Assembly (NCBI GenBank): GCA_965204295.1
Contig: OZ241973.1
Coordinates: 1,240,001 to 1,304,000, forward strand
Origin: JAWKWH01 sp965204295
GTDB taxonomy: Bacteria > Pseudomonadota > Alphaproteobacteria > Rhizobiales > Rhizobiaceae
Reading direction: 5' to 3'
Length of the DNA: 64,000 bases
Shown here: positions 54,051 to 63,500 of the stretch, one piece after another
Position numbering within the stretch: position 1 is the first letter of the stretch
Layout of the letters: the number at the start of each line of letters is the position of its first letter
Program-made: the position numbers and the translations under genes
Notes under the pieces: generated by a model
The model's input: only the letters and a program-made list of their open reading frames with translations
Database searches by the model: none
What the model was told of the DNA's origin: nothing

Positions 54051-54989
54051 ATGAGCACCCTGTCGCCATGCTGTGCACCCACCTCAAACGCAAAACCGGC
54101 GCATGCGAAACAGGACATGGAAAATGGCGAACGGCGCGTGCCAAAGAACGCGGTCGCCATTTCGGGAGGGGCATCGTTGGTTGGTACCGCATCACCTAAA
54201 ATTTCCGAGGATGGCGAGGGACCGCTTCAAAAAACCAGGGTCAAACCCTTCCAAATCGGCGCGACCGCCGTATCGAATGAGGAGTTTTCCCGGTTTATTC
54301 AATCGACGGGATACATTACGGATGCCGAACGATTTGGCTGGTCATTTGTATTCTGGACGGATGTTCCTGCGGACGCCGTTGAAACCCAGGTTGTTTCCGG
54401 CGCGGAATGGTGGCGCAAATTCGATGGCGCCCGATGGGACCGCGTTGATGGTCGGCGCGAGCCCATGCCGGACCACCCGGTCGTGCATGTCTCCTGGAAC
54501 GACGCGCACGCCTATGCTGCCTGGGTAGGCGGCCGGTTGCCGACCGAAGCGGAATGGGAGCACGCGGCGCGAGGTGGGCTAGGCGATGTGCGCTTCCCTT
54601 GGGCCGATCAAGAACCGGATGACACCTCACATTTCCCTTGCAATATCTGGCAAGGACAATTTCCAGACAAGAACGAGGGCGCAGACGGATTTCTGACGAC
54701 CGCCCCAGTCCGGTCGTTCAAGCCAAATGGTTATGGCTTGTACAATATCGTCGGAAATGTCTGGGAGTGGACCGCGGAGCCATTTCGCGTGAAATCACTC
54801 AAAAAAGGTGTGCGGAAACGTCTTGCCCATATGCTCGGTTTCAAGCTACTCAAAGGGGGATCTTTTCTATGTCACCAAAGTTATTGCTACAGATATCGCA
54901 TTGCTGCGCGGACTGGGAATTCGCCTGACAGCACAACATCCCATCAAGGATTTCGTGTCGTCTGGGACGCTGAGACCAAAACGCCGTGA
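54051..54989 (+). CDS. Formylglycine-generating enzyme (SUMF1-like)
   Basis: 312-residue copper-dependent oxidase-type enzyme that converts the active-site cysteine of sulfatases to formylglycine. SUMF/FGE domain at about 55-305. The two active cysteines are C274 and C279 in FLCHQSYCYRYR, followed by AARTGNSPDSTTSHQGFR, a very close match to the eukaryotic/bacterial FGE core. Other signatures: VHVSWNDAHAYAAWVGGRLPTEAEWE (about 145-170) and GNVWEWT. No signal peptide, matching the cytosolic sulfatase at 46075. A GTG at 54039 and ATG at 54051 are both possible starts; I use the ATG. Confidence 0.94.
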   Translation: MSTLSPCCAPTSNAKPAHAKQDMENGERRVPKNAVAISGGASLVGTASPKISEDGEGPLQKTRVKPFQIGATAVSNEEFSRFIQSTGYITDAERFGWSFVFWTDVPADAVETQVVSGAEWWRKFDGARWDRVDGRREPMPDHPVVHVSWNDAHAYAAWVGGRLPTEAEWEHAARGGLGDVRFPWADQEPDDTSHFPCNIWQGQFPDKNEGADGFLTTAPVRSFKPNGYGLYNIVGNVWEWTAEPFRVKSLKKGVRKRLAHMLGFKLLKGGSFLCHQSYCYRYRIAARTGNSPDSTTSHQGFRVVWDAETKTP

Positions 54990-55153
54990 AGCGAATAAGG
55001 ACCTATTTTGGATAGTTTGTGACAGAAATGGCTTGACACATTTGCCGCATCTTTCGGAAGCGTTGATCTCCGATCGGTTACATTGTGATTTCAGGAAAAC
55101 GGAATTTTGCTCTCTGATCTACTTCCCGATTGTTAGATATTATCTTGCGTGGT

Positions 55154-55285
55154 TTAAGCTACTCTTTTCAGGTTCCGATCGGGGTTGTCGGTTTCATTGC
55201 ACTGCCAATAGGCCACGGCTGGCGGTCTGGCGCCAAGGGTGGAATGCGTGCGCTTGTTATTGTAGCAGTCCATCCAGGCATTGAT
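55154..55285 (-). mobile_element. IS3-family OrfB transposase remnant
   Basis: The last 43 codons of an IS3-family transposase: INAWMDCYNNKRTHSTLGA, then RPPAVAYWQCNETDNPDRN-, ending at 55154. The C-terminal YNxxRxHSxLGxxPPxxY block is characteristic. The catalytic part is missing; the fragment lies inside the coding region of a sulfatase gene whose end follows. Confidence 0.78.
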
Positions 55286-55627
55286 GCCCGTATGTTCATG
55301 GTCTTTGACGGGTGCTATAAGTTGATCCATGCAGAAGGCGGTTTCCGTCCGATCCTGTTCGATCTTGAGACCGATCCGGATGAATTTGTCGATCTTGGCG
55401 AAAGCGCCGATCACACCGCTGAGATCGATCGCCTGTACAGATGCCTTGCGCAATGGGGACGCCGGCTGGCTCAGCGTGTGACCAAATCCGAGAACGACAT
55501 CGAGCGGATGCGTGGAAAGTCCCAGCGCAAGGGCGTTCTCACGTTCCTGGCGGACGGCACCGAGGTGCCGGAGGAATGGCTTGAGAAATACACGGGCACG
55601 GTCAAGCAGAACTACGTAGGTCGGTAA
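55286..55627 (+). pseudogene. Sulfatase / phosphonate monoester hydrolase 3' remnant
   Basis: About 113 codons (DARMFMVFDGCYKLIHAEG-, FRPILFDLETDPDEFVDLGES-, EIDRLYRCLAQWGRRLAQR) that match the C-terminal domain of sulfatases of the phosphonate monoester hydrolase group. The catalytic N-terminal two thirds are missing; an IS3 remnant sits at the break. The stop codon TAA overlaps the next ATG as TAATG. It stands between the formylglycine-generating enzyme gene and an alkyl-sulfatase-like gene. Confidence 0.78.
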
Positions 55628-56843
55628 TGCCGCATCCGGATCTTATCGCCCACGGCGAACAAACCGCCAAAGACGTTGTCCGATTGGCGTCCGGCATATG
55701 GTCGAGGGGCGCAAGACGGTCACGATTATCGACACGACGGAGTCGACAGCGGCCGCGGAGAACATACTCGCCGAGTTCCGCAGGCGCACCGACAAGCCGG
55801 TCGGGCGGATCATCTACACCCATTCCCACCGCGACCACATTTCGGGCGCGACGATGTTTTCGGATGGAACGGTTCCGATCTATGCAAGCCACCTGTTCAG
55901 TTCCGACCTCATTGGCGTCGATGAGTCACGGACCGCGCCGAACAAGGCGCTTGGCCGGCGCACACAGGCGCAGTTTGGCATCGGACTGACGCCGCGGGAG
56001 CGCATCAGCCTGGGATGCGGCCCTGGCGACCGGCCGATGGAGGGGCTGGGCGCGGGATATATCGAGCCGACGAAACGAATCTCCGCGGACACCGCAATTG
56101 AACTCGACGGCATCGCGGCGAAACTGATCCTGATTCCCGGAGAGACGCCGGACCACATGGTGGTCTGGCTGCCGGACCGGAAAATCCTGTTCTGCGGCGA
56201 CAATTGGTATCACGCCTTTCCCAATCTCTACGCGATCAGGGGAACCGCGTATCGCGACTTCGCGGCATGGGCGGCGGGTCTGGATCAACTCGTCCGACTC
56301 GATGCCGAGGTTTTGGCCCCGGGGCACACCCGACCGGTTTTCGGGGCGGACAAAGTGCGCGATGTTCTGACAAGCACGCGCGACGCGATCCTGTATGTGA
56401 TGCGCGCGACGGCGGACGGTATGGATGCGGGTATGGCGATGGATGACATTGCCGCGAATATCAGTCTGCCGGATGCGCTTGCCGGCAAACCGTGGCTGAA
56501 GGAATATTACGGCAAGCTCGTGTGGTCGGCGCGCGCTTTCGCAGCCGGCACGCTGGGCTGGTATGACGGCAATCCGACCCATCTCGGCACGATTCCGACC
56601 GTCGAACGCGCACGGCACATGGCGGAATTGGCCGGCGGCGTCGATGCGCTGATGGACGCGGCGCAGCAAACATCCGACGCGCAGTGGCGGCTGGAACTGT
56701 GCGATCACCTCATCGTGCTCGGCCAGCCGGCCGAAAACATGAAGGCCGACACGCTGGTCGAACTAGCCGAAACCGAAATCAACGCGACGGCGCGCAACAC
56801 CTATCTTTGGGAAGCGAACAGACTGCGGGGAGACGCCGAATGA
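55627..56843 (+). pseudogene. Alkyl-sulfatase-type metallo-beta-lactamase, N-terminus damaged
   Basis: An ATG at 55627 begins MPHPDLIAHGEQTAKDVVRLA, matching the family N-terminus, but the frame then shifts and about ten residues of the usual segment are missing before MVEGRKTVTIIDTTES in another phase (ATG 55698). From there the protein is complete: metal site THSHRDHISGA (about 40-50), later ligands in GETPDHMV and LAPGHTRPV, and the C-terminal alkyl sulfatase dimerisation domain ending NTYLWEANRLRG. If translation starts at 55698, a 381-residue protein with all ligands would be made, so it may still be active. Overlaps the TRAP gene by four bases. Confidence 0.75.
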
Positions 56844-58936
56844 GCCATTCGTCGGAAACCGGCCCCGCTGCCGCCCGCCGTCCGGTCGTGGAGGAGAGGA
56901 TCGCCGATGCGCTCGCCTGCCTCTTCGCAATCGTCATCCTGATCTACGCCGCGTCAGGTCCGCTGGGCGAACTCGTGCGGTGGCTGATCGAGACAATGAC
57001 CGACGGATTCCCGGAAATGTCCCGCCGCGACCAGCGCGTGCTGCTGAAAGAGCATTGGCTCGGCGCCGATTTCAAGAGTTTCGAGCGCGGATTCCTGCTG
57101 CCGACCGGCCTTATCCTCGGCCTGCCGATCATCTTCTCCTTTGCGATTTCCTATCTGACGCTGCACGATATTCGGCGCCACCGCCGGCTTAACTGGATAC
57201 TGGCGGTGCTGTCCGTCGGTACGCTGGTGCTTTGGGTTGCCGACCTGTTCGCCATTGACGGCGGCGCTTTGCCCGCCGCGCGACCGATCGATTTCATTCT
57301 GTTCCCCCTGGCCACAGCACTGACACTTTATCTGACCTGGCGGTTTTTCGGCGCTTTTATCATCGGTTTCTGCCTGTTTTGGATCATCTATTTTTTCATT
57401 CGCGGCTGGTTGCCGGACTGGACCGGCATCCTTGCCGGATCGGAATCCAGCTTTGCCCAGAGCATGCGCTCCATGGTGCTGAACTTCTGGGCGCAGACCG
57501 GCGGCATGTTCGGGCAGCCGCTTCAGGTCGTCTCCGGCAATGTGCTGATCTTCATCGTCTTCGGAGCCGTCCTCATGACGTCGGGCGCCGGCGATCTTCT
57601 AATGAAAATCGCCAACCGGTTGACGGGCGGTTTGACCGGCGGCGCGGCGCATGCGGCGGTTGCGAGTTCCGCCCTGTTCGGCATGCTTTCCGGCGCGGCT
57701 GTCTCCAATGTCGTGTCCACCGGTGTAATGACCATCCCGGTCATAAAGAAGTCCGGGTTCAAACCGGCCTTTGCCGGCGCGGTCGAAGCCTCCGCATCCA
57801 CCGGCGGACAGATCATGCCGCCCGTGATGGGCGTGGTCGCATTCTTCGTCGCCGGCCAGATAGGGCTTGAATATCGTTATATTGTTATCGCCGCCATCGT
57901 GCCCGCCGCCTTCTACTATCTCGGCACTTTCTTGACCGTCTATTTCGAGGCGCGCCGTCAAGGCATCGGCGCGCTGCCGGTCGAGAGTCGGCCGCGATTG
58001 AATCGAAGCGAGATGATCCAATGCCTCGTTTTCATTCTGCCGCTCGGCGCACTCTCCTACTTCCTGTTCGTGCAGCCGTGGGTGCCCAAGGCCGGCTTCT
58101 ACGGTTTTGTTGTTGCGCTGGCCAGTTCGCTGATTCTGTTCAAGAACTTCCGCTCGCGCGAAAAAGTCTACCGGGCCTTCGTCGACGCGGGGCGGCTGTC
58201 GGCGTCGATCATCGTCATTGTCGCTGCGATCGGACTGATCGTCGGGCTGATCCAGGTCTCCGGCTTTTCCGGCCGCTTGTCGCTGCTGCTGGCGCAACTG
58301 GCTGGCGGACCGCTGTGGAGCACTCTGATCGTTGTCGCACTCGGATCGATCGTCCTGGGCATGGGCCTGCCTCCGGGTGCGACCTATTTCATTATCGTCA
58401 TCGCGCTCAGTTCCGGCATTGACGCCGTCGGCGTTGCGCCGCTGACACTGCACCTGTTCGTCGTGTTCTTTGCCGTGATCTCGACCGTCACCCCGCCGGT
58501 GGCGCTCGCCGCCGGCGCCGACCCAGTGCGCACGAGCTTCGAGGCCGCGCGCCTGTCGCTCGCCGGCTTCATCATTCCCTTCGTTTTCGTTTACCACCCC
58601 GCCGTTCTCTATAAACCACAGGTGTTGTTCGAATGGTTTGGCGATGAATTGCCGACGTCGAGAGCGATGATCGACATCGCCACTGTCGGTTGGACCGACC
58701 TCGGCTGGATTGTCCTGGCCTTCGCGGTGTCCATGTGGCTGTTGGCTTCGGCCCTGACCGGACACGAAAAGAACAAGCTTCACATCGTCGAGCGGATATT
58801 GCGCGTCGCCGCGGGGTTCGGCGCCCTGCTCCCCGACATGTGTTTCGCCGTTCCAGCCGTCTGCATGAGCGCGCTGCTCATCGTCGGACACTGGTTTACC
58901 GGTTTCTCAAGAGAGAATCATCGACTGTCGACATAA
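56840..58936 (+). CDS. TRAP transporter 4TM/12TM fused permease (TAXI type)
   Basis: 698-residue membrane protein with a long N-terminal 4-helix domain and a DctM-type 12-helix domain: the form that pairs with TAXI binding proteins. Start MSHSSETGPAAARRP at 56840 overlaps the previous gene by four bases. Conserved TRAP-T motifs are VLMTSGAGDLLMKIANRLTGG (about 248-268), GAAVSNVVSTGVMTIPVIKK and STGGQIMPPVMGVVAFF (about 320-336), and later GMGLPPGATYFIIVIALSSG. The C-terminus has an extra pair of hydrophobic helices. With the next gene it forms a full uptake system. Confidence 0.93.
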   Translation: MSHSSETGPAAARRPVVEERIADALACLFAIVILIYAASGPLGELVRWLIETMTDGFPEMSRRDQRVLLKEHWLGADFKSFERGFLLPTGLILGLPIIFSFAISYLTLHDIRRHRRLNWILAVLSVGTLVLWVADLFAIDGGALPAARPIDFILFPLATALTLYLTWRFFGAFIIGFCLFWIIYFFIRGWLPDWTGILAGSESSFAQSMRSMVLNFWAQTGGMFGQPLQVVSGNVLIFIVFGAVLMTSGAGDLLMKIANRLTGGLTGGAAHAAVASSALFGMLSGAAVSNVVSTGVMTIPVIKKSGFKPAFAGAVEASASTGGQIMPPVMGVVAFFVAGQIGLEYRYIVIAAIVPAAFYYLGTFLTVYFEARRQGIGALPVESRPRLNRSEMIQCLVFILPLGALSYFLFVQPWVPKAGFYGFVVALASSLILFKNFRSREKVYRAFVDAGRLSASIIVIVAAIGLIVGLIQVSGFSGRLSLLLAQLAGGPLWSTLIVVALGSIVLGMGLPPGATYFIIVIALSSGIDAVGVAPLTLHLFVVFFAVISTVTPPVALAAGADPVRTSFEAARLSLAGFIIPFVFVYHPAVLYKPQVLFEWFGDELPTSRAMIDIATVGWTDLGWIVLAFAVSMWLLASALTGHEKNKLHIVERILRVAAGFGALLPDMCFAVPAVCMSALLIVGHWFTGFSRENHRLST

Positions 58937-58979
58937 AGTCGGCCTGACTTCTTACGCCTTACCCATAGGAGGAAATAAC

Positions 58980-59930
58980 ATGCGTAAACTGATCCTAGCC
59001 ACGCTGTCCGCATTGTACCTGGCCGGTGCGGCCCACGCCGAAGACAAGACCCTAAAGATGGCGACAATCGCCCCTAGCCTGGGCCAGGCCATCACCATGG
59101 CGACGTTCGCCAATGTCGTTACCGACAATCTGGACGGCGTCAAGATCGAGGTGTCCGGCGGAGGCGCCGCAACGCTTCACATGATGGAAGTGGCCCGCGG
59201 TAATCTCGACATGTCGATGACCTCTCCGGTGGTCTACAATCTCATGGCGACCGGCAAGGCGATGTATGCCAAGGAAGCGGAAGCGCCGGAACTGGCTAAA
59301 AATCTGCGATTGCTGATGTGGTTCCCCTACGGTCAGTATCACTTCGCCGTGCGCGCCGACAGCGATATCCGGACGCTGGACGATCTTGAGGGCGCGTCGG
59401 TCTTTCTCGGTCCGGTCGGCGGCGGCGCCTTTAACGCGGCCAAGGGCTGGGTCGAGTCGACCACCGGTCTTGTCGCCAATGAAGACTACGAGGCCATCAA
59501 GGCCAACTGGCAGACGGGTTTTCAGGCGTTCCTCGATGGCAAGATCGACGTTTACGTCAACGGCTGTCTCGATCCGTGCGGTCAGTTCATCCAGTTCACC
59601 GAAACGGAGAACCTGCGCTTTATCGGCCCTGCCGATGACGCAGGCGAGGCTGTCGACAAATGGCTCGGCAGGTTCCGGCGCCGCGAAGAGATTCCGGCCG
59701 GCCTCTATGACGGTCAGAAGAACGATGGCCCGGTCACGTCTTTCAACACAGCCGTCGGCATCGGCGTGCGTGCCGACCTCGATGAGGAAACCGTCTATCA
59801 GGTCACCAGGACATTCTGGGACAACATCGAACAAGTGACATCTGAAGCGCCGTGGGCCAAGGCGCTCAATGTCGAATACGCCGCCTGCACCCTGGCGCTG
59901 CGCGCTACTATAAGGAAGCTGGCGCGCTGA
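58980..59930 (+). CDS. TAXI-family TRAP solute-binding protein, 3' end shifted
   Basis: Periplasmic binding protein, 316 residues in this frame. Signal peptide MRKLILATLSALYLAGAAHA; GGAGG lies before the ATG. Family segments include SGGGAATLHMMEVARGNLDMSMT (about 58-80) and the PVGGGAFNAAKGW stretch. The last residues (ACTLALRATIRKLAR) are not family-like; one phase over, the sequence reads LHPGAARYYKEAGALK with a stop at 59933-59935, the standard TAXI C-terminus. So a one-base deletion near 59880 has altered the last ~15 residues. Otherwise complete. Confidence 0.87.
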   Translation: MRKLILATLSALYLAGAAHAEDKTLKMATIAPSLGQAITMATFANVVTDNLDGVKIEVSGGGAATLHMMEVARGNLDMSMTSPVVYNLMATGKAMYAKEAEAPELAKNLRLLMWFPYGQYHFAVRADSDIRTLDDLEGASVFLGPVGGGAFNAAKGWVESTTGLVANEDYEAIKANWQTGFQAFLDGKIDVYVNGCLDPCGQFIQFTETENLRFIGPADDAGEAVDKWLGRFRRREEIPAGLYDGQKNDGPVTSFNTAVGIGVRADLDEETVYQVTRTFWDNIEQVTSEAPWAKALNVEYAACTLALRATIRKLAR

Positions 59931-60024
59931 AATAGCAGGCACATCGGCGGCGGCAGCGCCCGCGCCGAAGTCCTGCGCAAGGATGCAATCCGAAGTGGGC
60001 GAAGCCGATCCCGTTGAAGCTCAT

Positions 60025-60032
60025 GTCTAGAC
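60025..60032. promoter_or_regulatory. GTCTAGAC box before the SDR gene
   Basis: Same eight-base core as the operator before the GntR gene, 31 bases before the SDR start. May link this gene to the regulator; by chance alone one copy per 64 kb would be expected, so this is weak. Confidence 0.3.
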
Positions 60033-60062
60033 GAAGTTCAAGGTAAGGAGGACGAAATAGCA

Positions 60063-60863
60063 ATGGCGGACGGACCGATGCGTGTCGCGCTGACGGGCGG
60101 AGCCACGGGTATTGGTGCGGCTGTTTGCGCCAGGCTGAAAGCACGGGGCGCCGCGGTCACGGTTTTTGATCTGAACGAACCGCAGGACAATGTTGACCGC
60201 TGGATCGCAATCGATCTGGGCGATCCGGCCTTGATCGACGCGGCTGCAAACGCCGTTGATGGTCCCTTCGACGCGCTGATCAACAACGCCGGCATACCGC
60301 CGCGCGAAGGGTTGGCGGAACTGATTCTCAAGGTCAACTATTTCGGATTGAAGCGGTTCATGGACGCCATGCTCGGCAAGCTGAAACCGGGTGCGGCGAT
60401 GGTCAACACGGCCTCGCGGGCGGGGGCCATGTGGCGGGACAACCTCGACGAAATCAGAGCGCTGATGGCGCTGGCCTCAAACGACGAGGTTGCGCGATTT
60501 GTCGCCGAACGCGACATAGACCACGTGCGGACCTACAACCTGTCCAAGGAGGCGGTGATCGTGCTGACGCTCGCGATGACGGAACCGTTGATCGGGCGCG
60601 ATCTGCGCATCAACGCCGTCAGCCCGGCGGCAGTCTCCACCGGCATTCTCGACGATTTTACGGCAGCCTTCGGCGAGCGGGTGGCGAAAAATATCACCCG
60701 GGCAGGCAGGCCCGGCAATCCTGACGAAATCGCCGATGTGATTTGCTTTCTGGCGTCGCCGGAGAGCCGCTGGATAAAAGGGCAGGACATTACCGTCGAC
60801 GGCGGCATGGGCGCGATGGCCGTCACAGACATGCTTGGAGTCGCAGATGGCGCCGCGAGCTGA
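60063..60863 (+). CDS. Short-chain dehydrogenase/reductase
   Basis: 266 residues, intact. Coenzyme motif GGATGIGAAV (about 12-21), the NNAG box, catalytic Ser in VNTASRAG and Y-N-L-S-K (about 159-163); the insertion with EIRALMALASNDEVARFVAERD (about 130-152) resembles 3-alpha-hydroxysteroid/coniferyl-alcohol dehydrogenase-type SDRs. GTAAGGAGG before the start. It follows the TAXI system in the same direction and probably oxidises or reduces an alcohol in the island pathway; substrate unknown. Confidence 0.9.
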   Translation: MADGPMRVALTGGATGIGAAVCARLKARGAAVTVFDLNEPQDNVDRWIAIDLGDPALIDAAANAVDGPFDALINNAGIPPREGLAELILKVNYFGLKRFMDAMLGKLKPGAAMVNTASRAGAMWRDNLDEIRALMALASNDEVARFVAERDIDHVRTYNLSKEAVIVLTLAMTEPLIGRDLRINAVSPAAVSTGILDDFTAAFGERVAKNITRAGRPGNPDEIADVICFLASPESRWIKGQDITVDGGMGAMAVTDMLGVADGAAS

Positions 60864-60966
60864 AACCGTATTTCTGGCGATCGCCTTCGGCCGCACGGTC
60901 GCGGACCGCGCCGCGCGGATCATTCAGGTGGTCGAAATTGCGCTGATCTACCGGCGGGACGGATAA
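60847..60966 (+). CDS. 39-residue open frame, unknown
   Basis: ATG at 60847 inside the SDR end, MAPRAETVFLAIAFGRTVAD and then a charged stretch to a TAA at 60964. No recognised family. It could be the 5' remnant of a truncated gene, since only IS debris follows. Confidence 0.25.
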   Translation: MAPRAETVFLAIAFGRTVADRAARIIQVVEIALIYRRDG

Positions 60967-61342
60967 GCCTGCTACCGAACGTTCTTCGGCGCGGCCTCGA
61001 TCGCCTTTATGTAGTACTTGGCAAAACGGTCTCGCCGGTTGCGTTGGCTCCCAGTTTTCTCGGGTCATGATGCCCATGAGCCCCAAAGTTGTTTCGGTGT
61101 TGAATGAGTTGGGTGATTTCAGCAGGTTGTGATTCTGTTCGTTTACGAAAGCGAACCGAGATCATGATGCCCTGGACCGAAACCACCCAACTCATTTCCG
61201 ATCAGGTTCTGAGACGCTTCGACGACGGACAAGCAGGACAAGCCGCGAAGTGAAGATCGGGCCCATTGGCGAAATCGTCCGAAATGTCACCGCGAGCAGA
61301 TGCCGTGCAACTGGGGTTCTTTTTTGCCGAAGCCTTAATTGC
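60967..61342. other. Intergenic stretch with an inverted repeat and gene fragments
   Basis: About 375 bases with no intact gene. The minus strand at its left edge encodes the short tail RRDRFAKYYIKAIEAAPKNV before a stop, an unrecognised 3' remnant. A perfect 13-base inverted repeat (61103-61115 and 61184-61196) lies in the middle and short plus-strand frames begin MPWTETTQLISDQ. It looks like IS debris I cannot classify. Confidence 0.4.
61103..61196. repeat. 13-bp inverted repeat, 68-bp apart
   Basis: AATGAGTTGGGTG (61103-61115) and its exact complement CACCCAACTCATT (61184-61196). Could be the ends of a tiny miniature element or a hairpin; no gene lies between. Confidence 0.45.
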
Positions 61343-61566
61343 TTACCGGAATATCTCGCCCGTATCAACGTTCAAATACAGCCGATTAGCGACGGTCGCA
61401 CCGCCGCAGTAGGTAAAATAGATAGGTTGATTGCTTTGGTTGAAAGACTTCACCCACCCTCCCATTTCGCGGAAATCTTGTTCGGTGCAGCGTCGCTGCG
61501 CGACCAGTGATTGCAAAGCTTCCGCGAAGGCAGTTCGGTATCGAGCGAAATCGTCTGACCCGGAAA
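61343..61566 (-). pseudogene. Hypothetical protein gene cut by the IS630 element
   Basis: Minus-strand frame with coherent sequence: DFARYRTAFAEALQSLVAQR, CTEQDFREMGGWVKSFNQSN, PIYFTYCGGATVANRLYLNV, ending at 61343. The 5' end stops exactly where the IS630 terminal repeat begins, so the insertion truncated the gene. No function known to me. Confidence 0.6.
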
Positions 61567-62627
61567 CTAGAGCGTTTTGCTGTGTTTGAGGTTGAGAATT
61601 CCCGGATTGCCTGAGATGCGGTTCTCTTTGTGTTGAGGCGGATATGGGAGTTCAAGACGGGCAAGCCACACCCGATGGAGGTGCGGGAGCGTGTTGCCGC
61701 ATATGTCGACGCGGAGCACGGTCACCGTGAGGCGGCCCGGCATTCTTGGGGCTTCTCCGGAATTCGTGAATGACCCGGTGAAACCACAGCGTGAGACGGG
61801 ACCGCTGCCCCCACGACCTCAGGGCAATGGCGGCGCGCATGGGAGTGACGGATTGGACCGAGGCCCGTGTTGGCGCGAAGGGCGAGAGCACACTCGATGA
61901 GTTCGTGTTGGACCCGGCCGAGACCCATGGCGTCACGATCCACCGCACTCCTGTTTGGCGGGCGCGGCACACTCTCGGGCCAACGCATGAAACAAGACCT
62001 GCAAGCCCTTGAACAAAAGCGCAAGGACGTGGCCGACCTGCGCCACATCCGGATCACGAAGCGCCGGCCCTTCATGGCCGACCACCTGGAAAGGCTTGCT
62101 TTCATTTTGGTTTCATAGAGGAGACCTCGGTCAAGACAAACATGGCCAGAACCACCGGGTGGCCCCCACGCGGGCAGCGCCTTGTCGATCACGCGCCGTT
62201 TGGGCGCCGGCGCACGCAAACATTCATCGGGGCCCTGCGCCATGACCGACCGGACGCGCCATGGGTGATCGCCAGCGCGATGAACGGCAAGATGGTCGAG
62301 TTCCAACCCAACCGATTCCGACCCTGCGTCCCGGCGATGCGGTCATTCCGGACAACCGCTCCGGTCATAAAAGTCCCGGCGGCGCACAGACCGTGCCAGA
62401 CATCGCAGCCCGGTTCCCTTTCCTGTGCCGCCCTACAGCCCTGACCTCAATCCAATAGAGATGGCCTTCTCAAAGCTGAAGACACTGAAACCGAAAGGCC
62501 GCGGCGCGGACCTGCGATCAGCTATGGCAAGCCGTCGGACATGTCCGCGACCTCTTCTCGGAAGAGAAATGCTGCAACTGCTTCATAGCAAATGGATATG
62601 AGGCCAATCAACCGCAACACGCTCTAG
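61567..62627 (+). mobile_element. IS630-family element, decayed
   Basis: Bounded by inverted ends CTAGAGCG.TTTGC on the left (61567) and its match near 62605-62627 on the right, including the TA that IS630 elements duplicate. About 1.06 kb, a normal size. The transposase is recognisable but broken into several frames: GKPHPMEVRERVAAYVDAEH, WTEARVGAKGESTLDEFV, DVADLRHIRITKRRPFMADH, GQRLVDHAPFGRRRTQTFIG. Multiple frameshifts and stops mean it cannot move itself. Confidence 0.82.
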
Positions 62628-62741
62628 GTCATTGCAGGGCCCCAATTCGTTCAGCAGAAGCGATGCTACCAGCCCGTCATGCGCCTGTCCGGGAACCGGA
62701 AGGGCGCACACTGCACAGGTTATCCATTCGGCAATCCATGC

Positions 62742-62863
62742 CGAGACGGTGAAATCGAACATCGCCTGACAAAGCCGACATGAACCAAGGGCCAGCCGAA
62801 CGGATTAACCGGACCGCCAAGGACGCGGTGGTGAGACGCTTCCACTACGCGGCAGCCGCCTGA
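62742..62863 (+). mobile_element. IS481-like transposase remnant
   Basis: Residues EIEHRLTKP, then (after a shift) QGPAERINRTAKDAVVRRFHY before a stop: the C-terminal core of IS481-type integrases (HRLTKPxHPWTNGQxERMNRTxKDATVKRxHY). Short fragment only. Confidence 0.7.
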
Positions 62864-63287
62864 GTTGATGGCTCGAGTGATTAAGGCAGATCACAATCTT
62901 CCAATCCTTTGGAACGAGTGAAGAACGCATTTGGGCTTTGACGCTTAAACTGTAGGCTTGTCTGAATAGAAATTCAACTTATCCAAAAACTGCATTATTT
63001 TGGAAAAACTGAGAAAAATACAACTTGTCCACCTTCTGGCAAGCATGGATTTTGCGGACAATATACAGTTTGCCAATAGCAACGGGCCCAAAGGCCGACA
63101 ACTCTCTCGAATAATTCTGAGAATCCAGGCGATCTCCAATATTTGCAACAGAGACTTAGCGACAAACATCCTAAAAACGGGGCGCATATCAGTTTCGCCA
63201 CACCAAATACCGATAGGCTATCTCGTTAACCTCCTGATAATACAGTACCAAGAAGTATGTAATTGCCGATGATATCGAGAAAATGCA
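62864..63287. other. AT-rich stretch, no gene seen
   Basis: About 420 bases, markedly AT-richer than the rest. Open frames on both strands overlap and none has a ribosome site or known family. It separates the IS debris from the tRNA and could be the right end of an integrated element, but no integrase or repeat of the tRNA end was found. Confidence 0.5.
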
Positions 63288-63363
<76 letters not shown>

Positions 63364-63500
63364 ACAAACTGGCCGCCCGTCGACAAATCCGCATCATCCA
63401 TGGCGACGTCGCAGCCGACTGCGGCTTTAACGAAGCCACGCGGCAAGATCAAGAAGATTCAGACCTGCAAATCCCGACAAACGCGCCGGAAGACCAGGCG

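Noticed and set aside
62945..63272. Overlapping frames of 80-90 codons in the AT-rich gap
   Set aside because: Both strands are open because of base composition; no ribosome site or known sequence.
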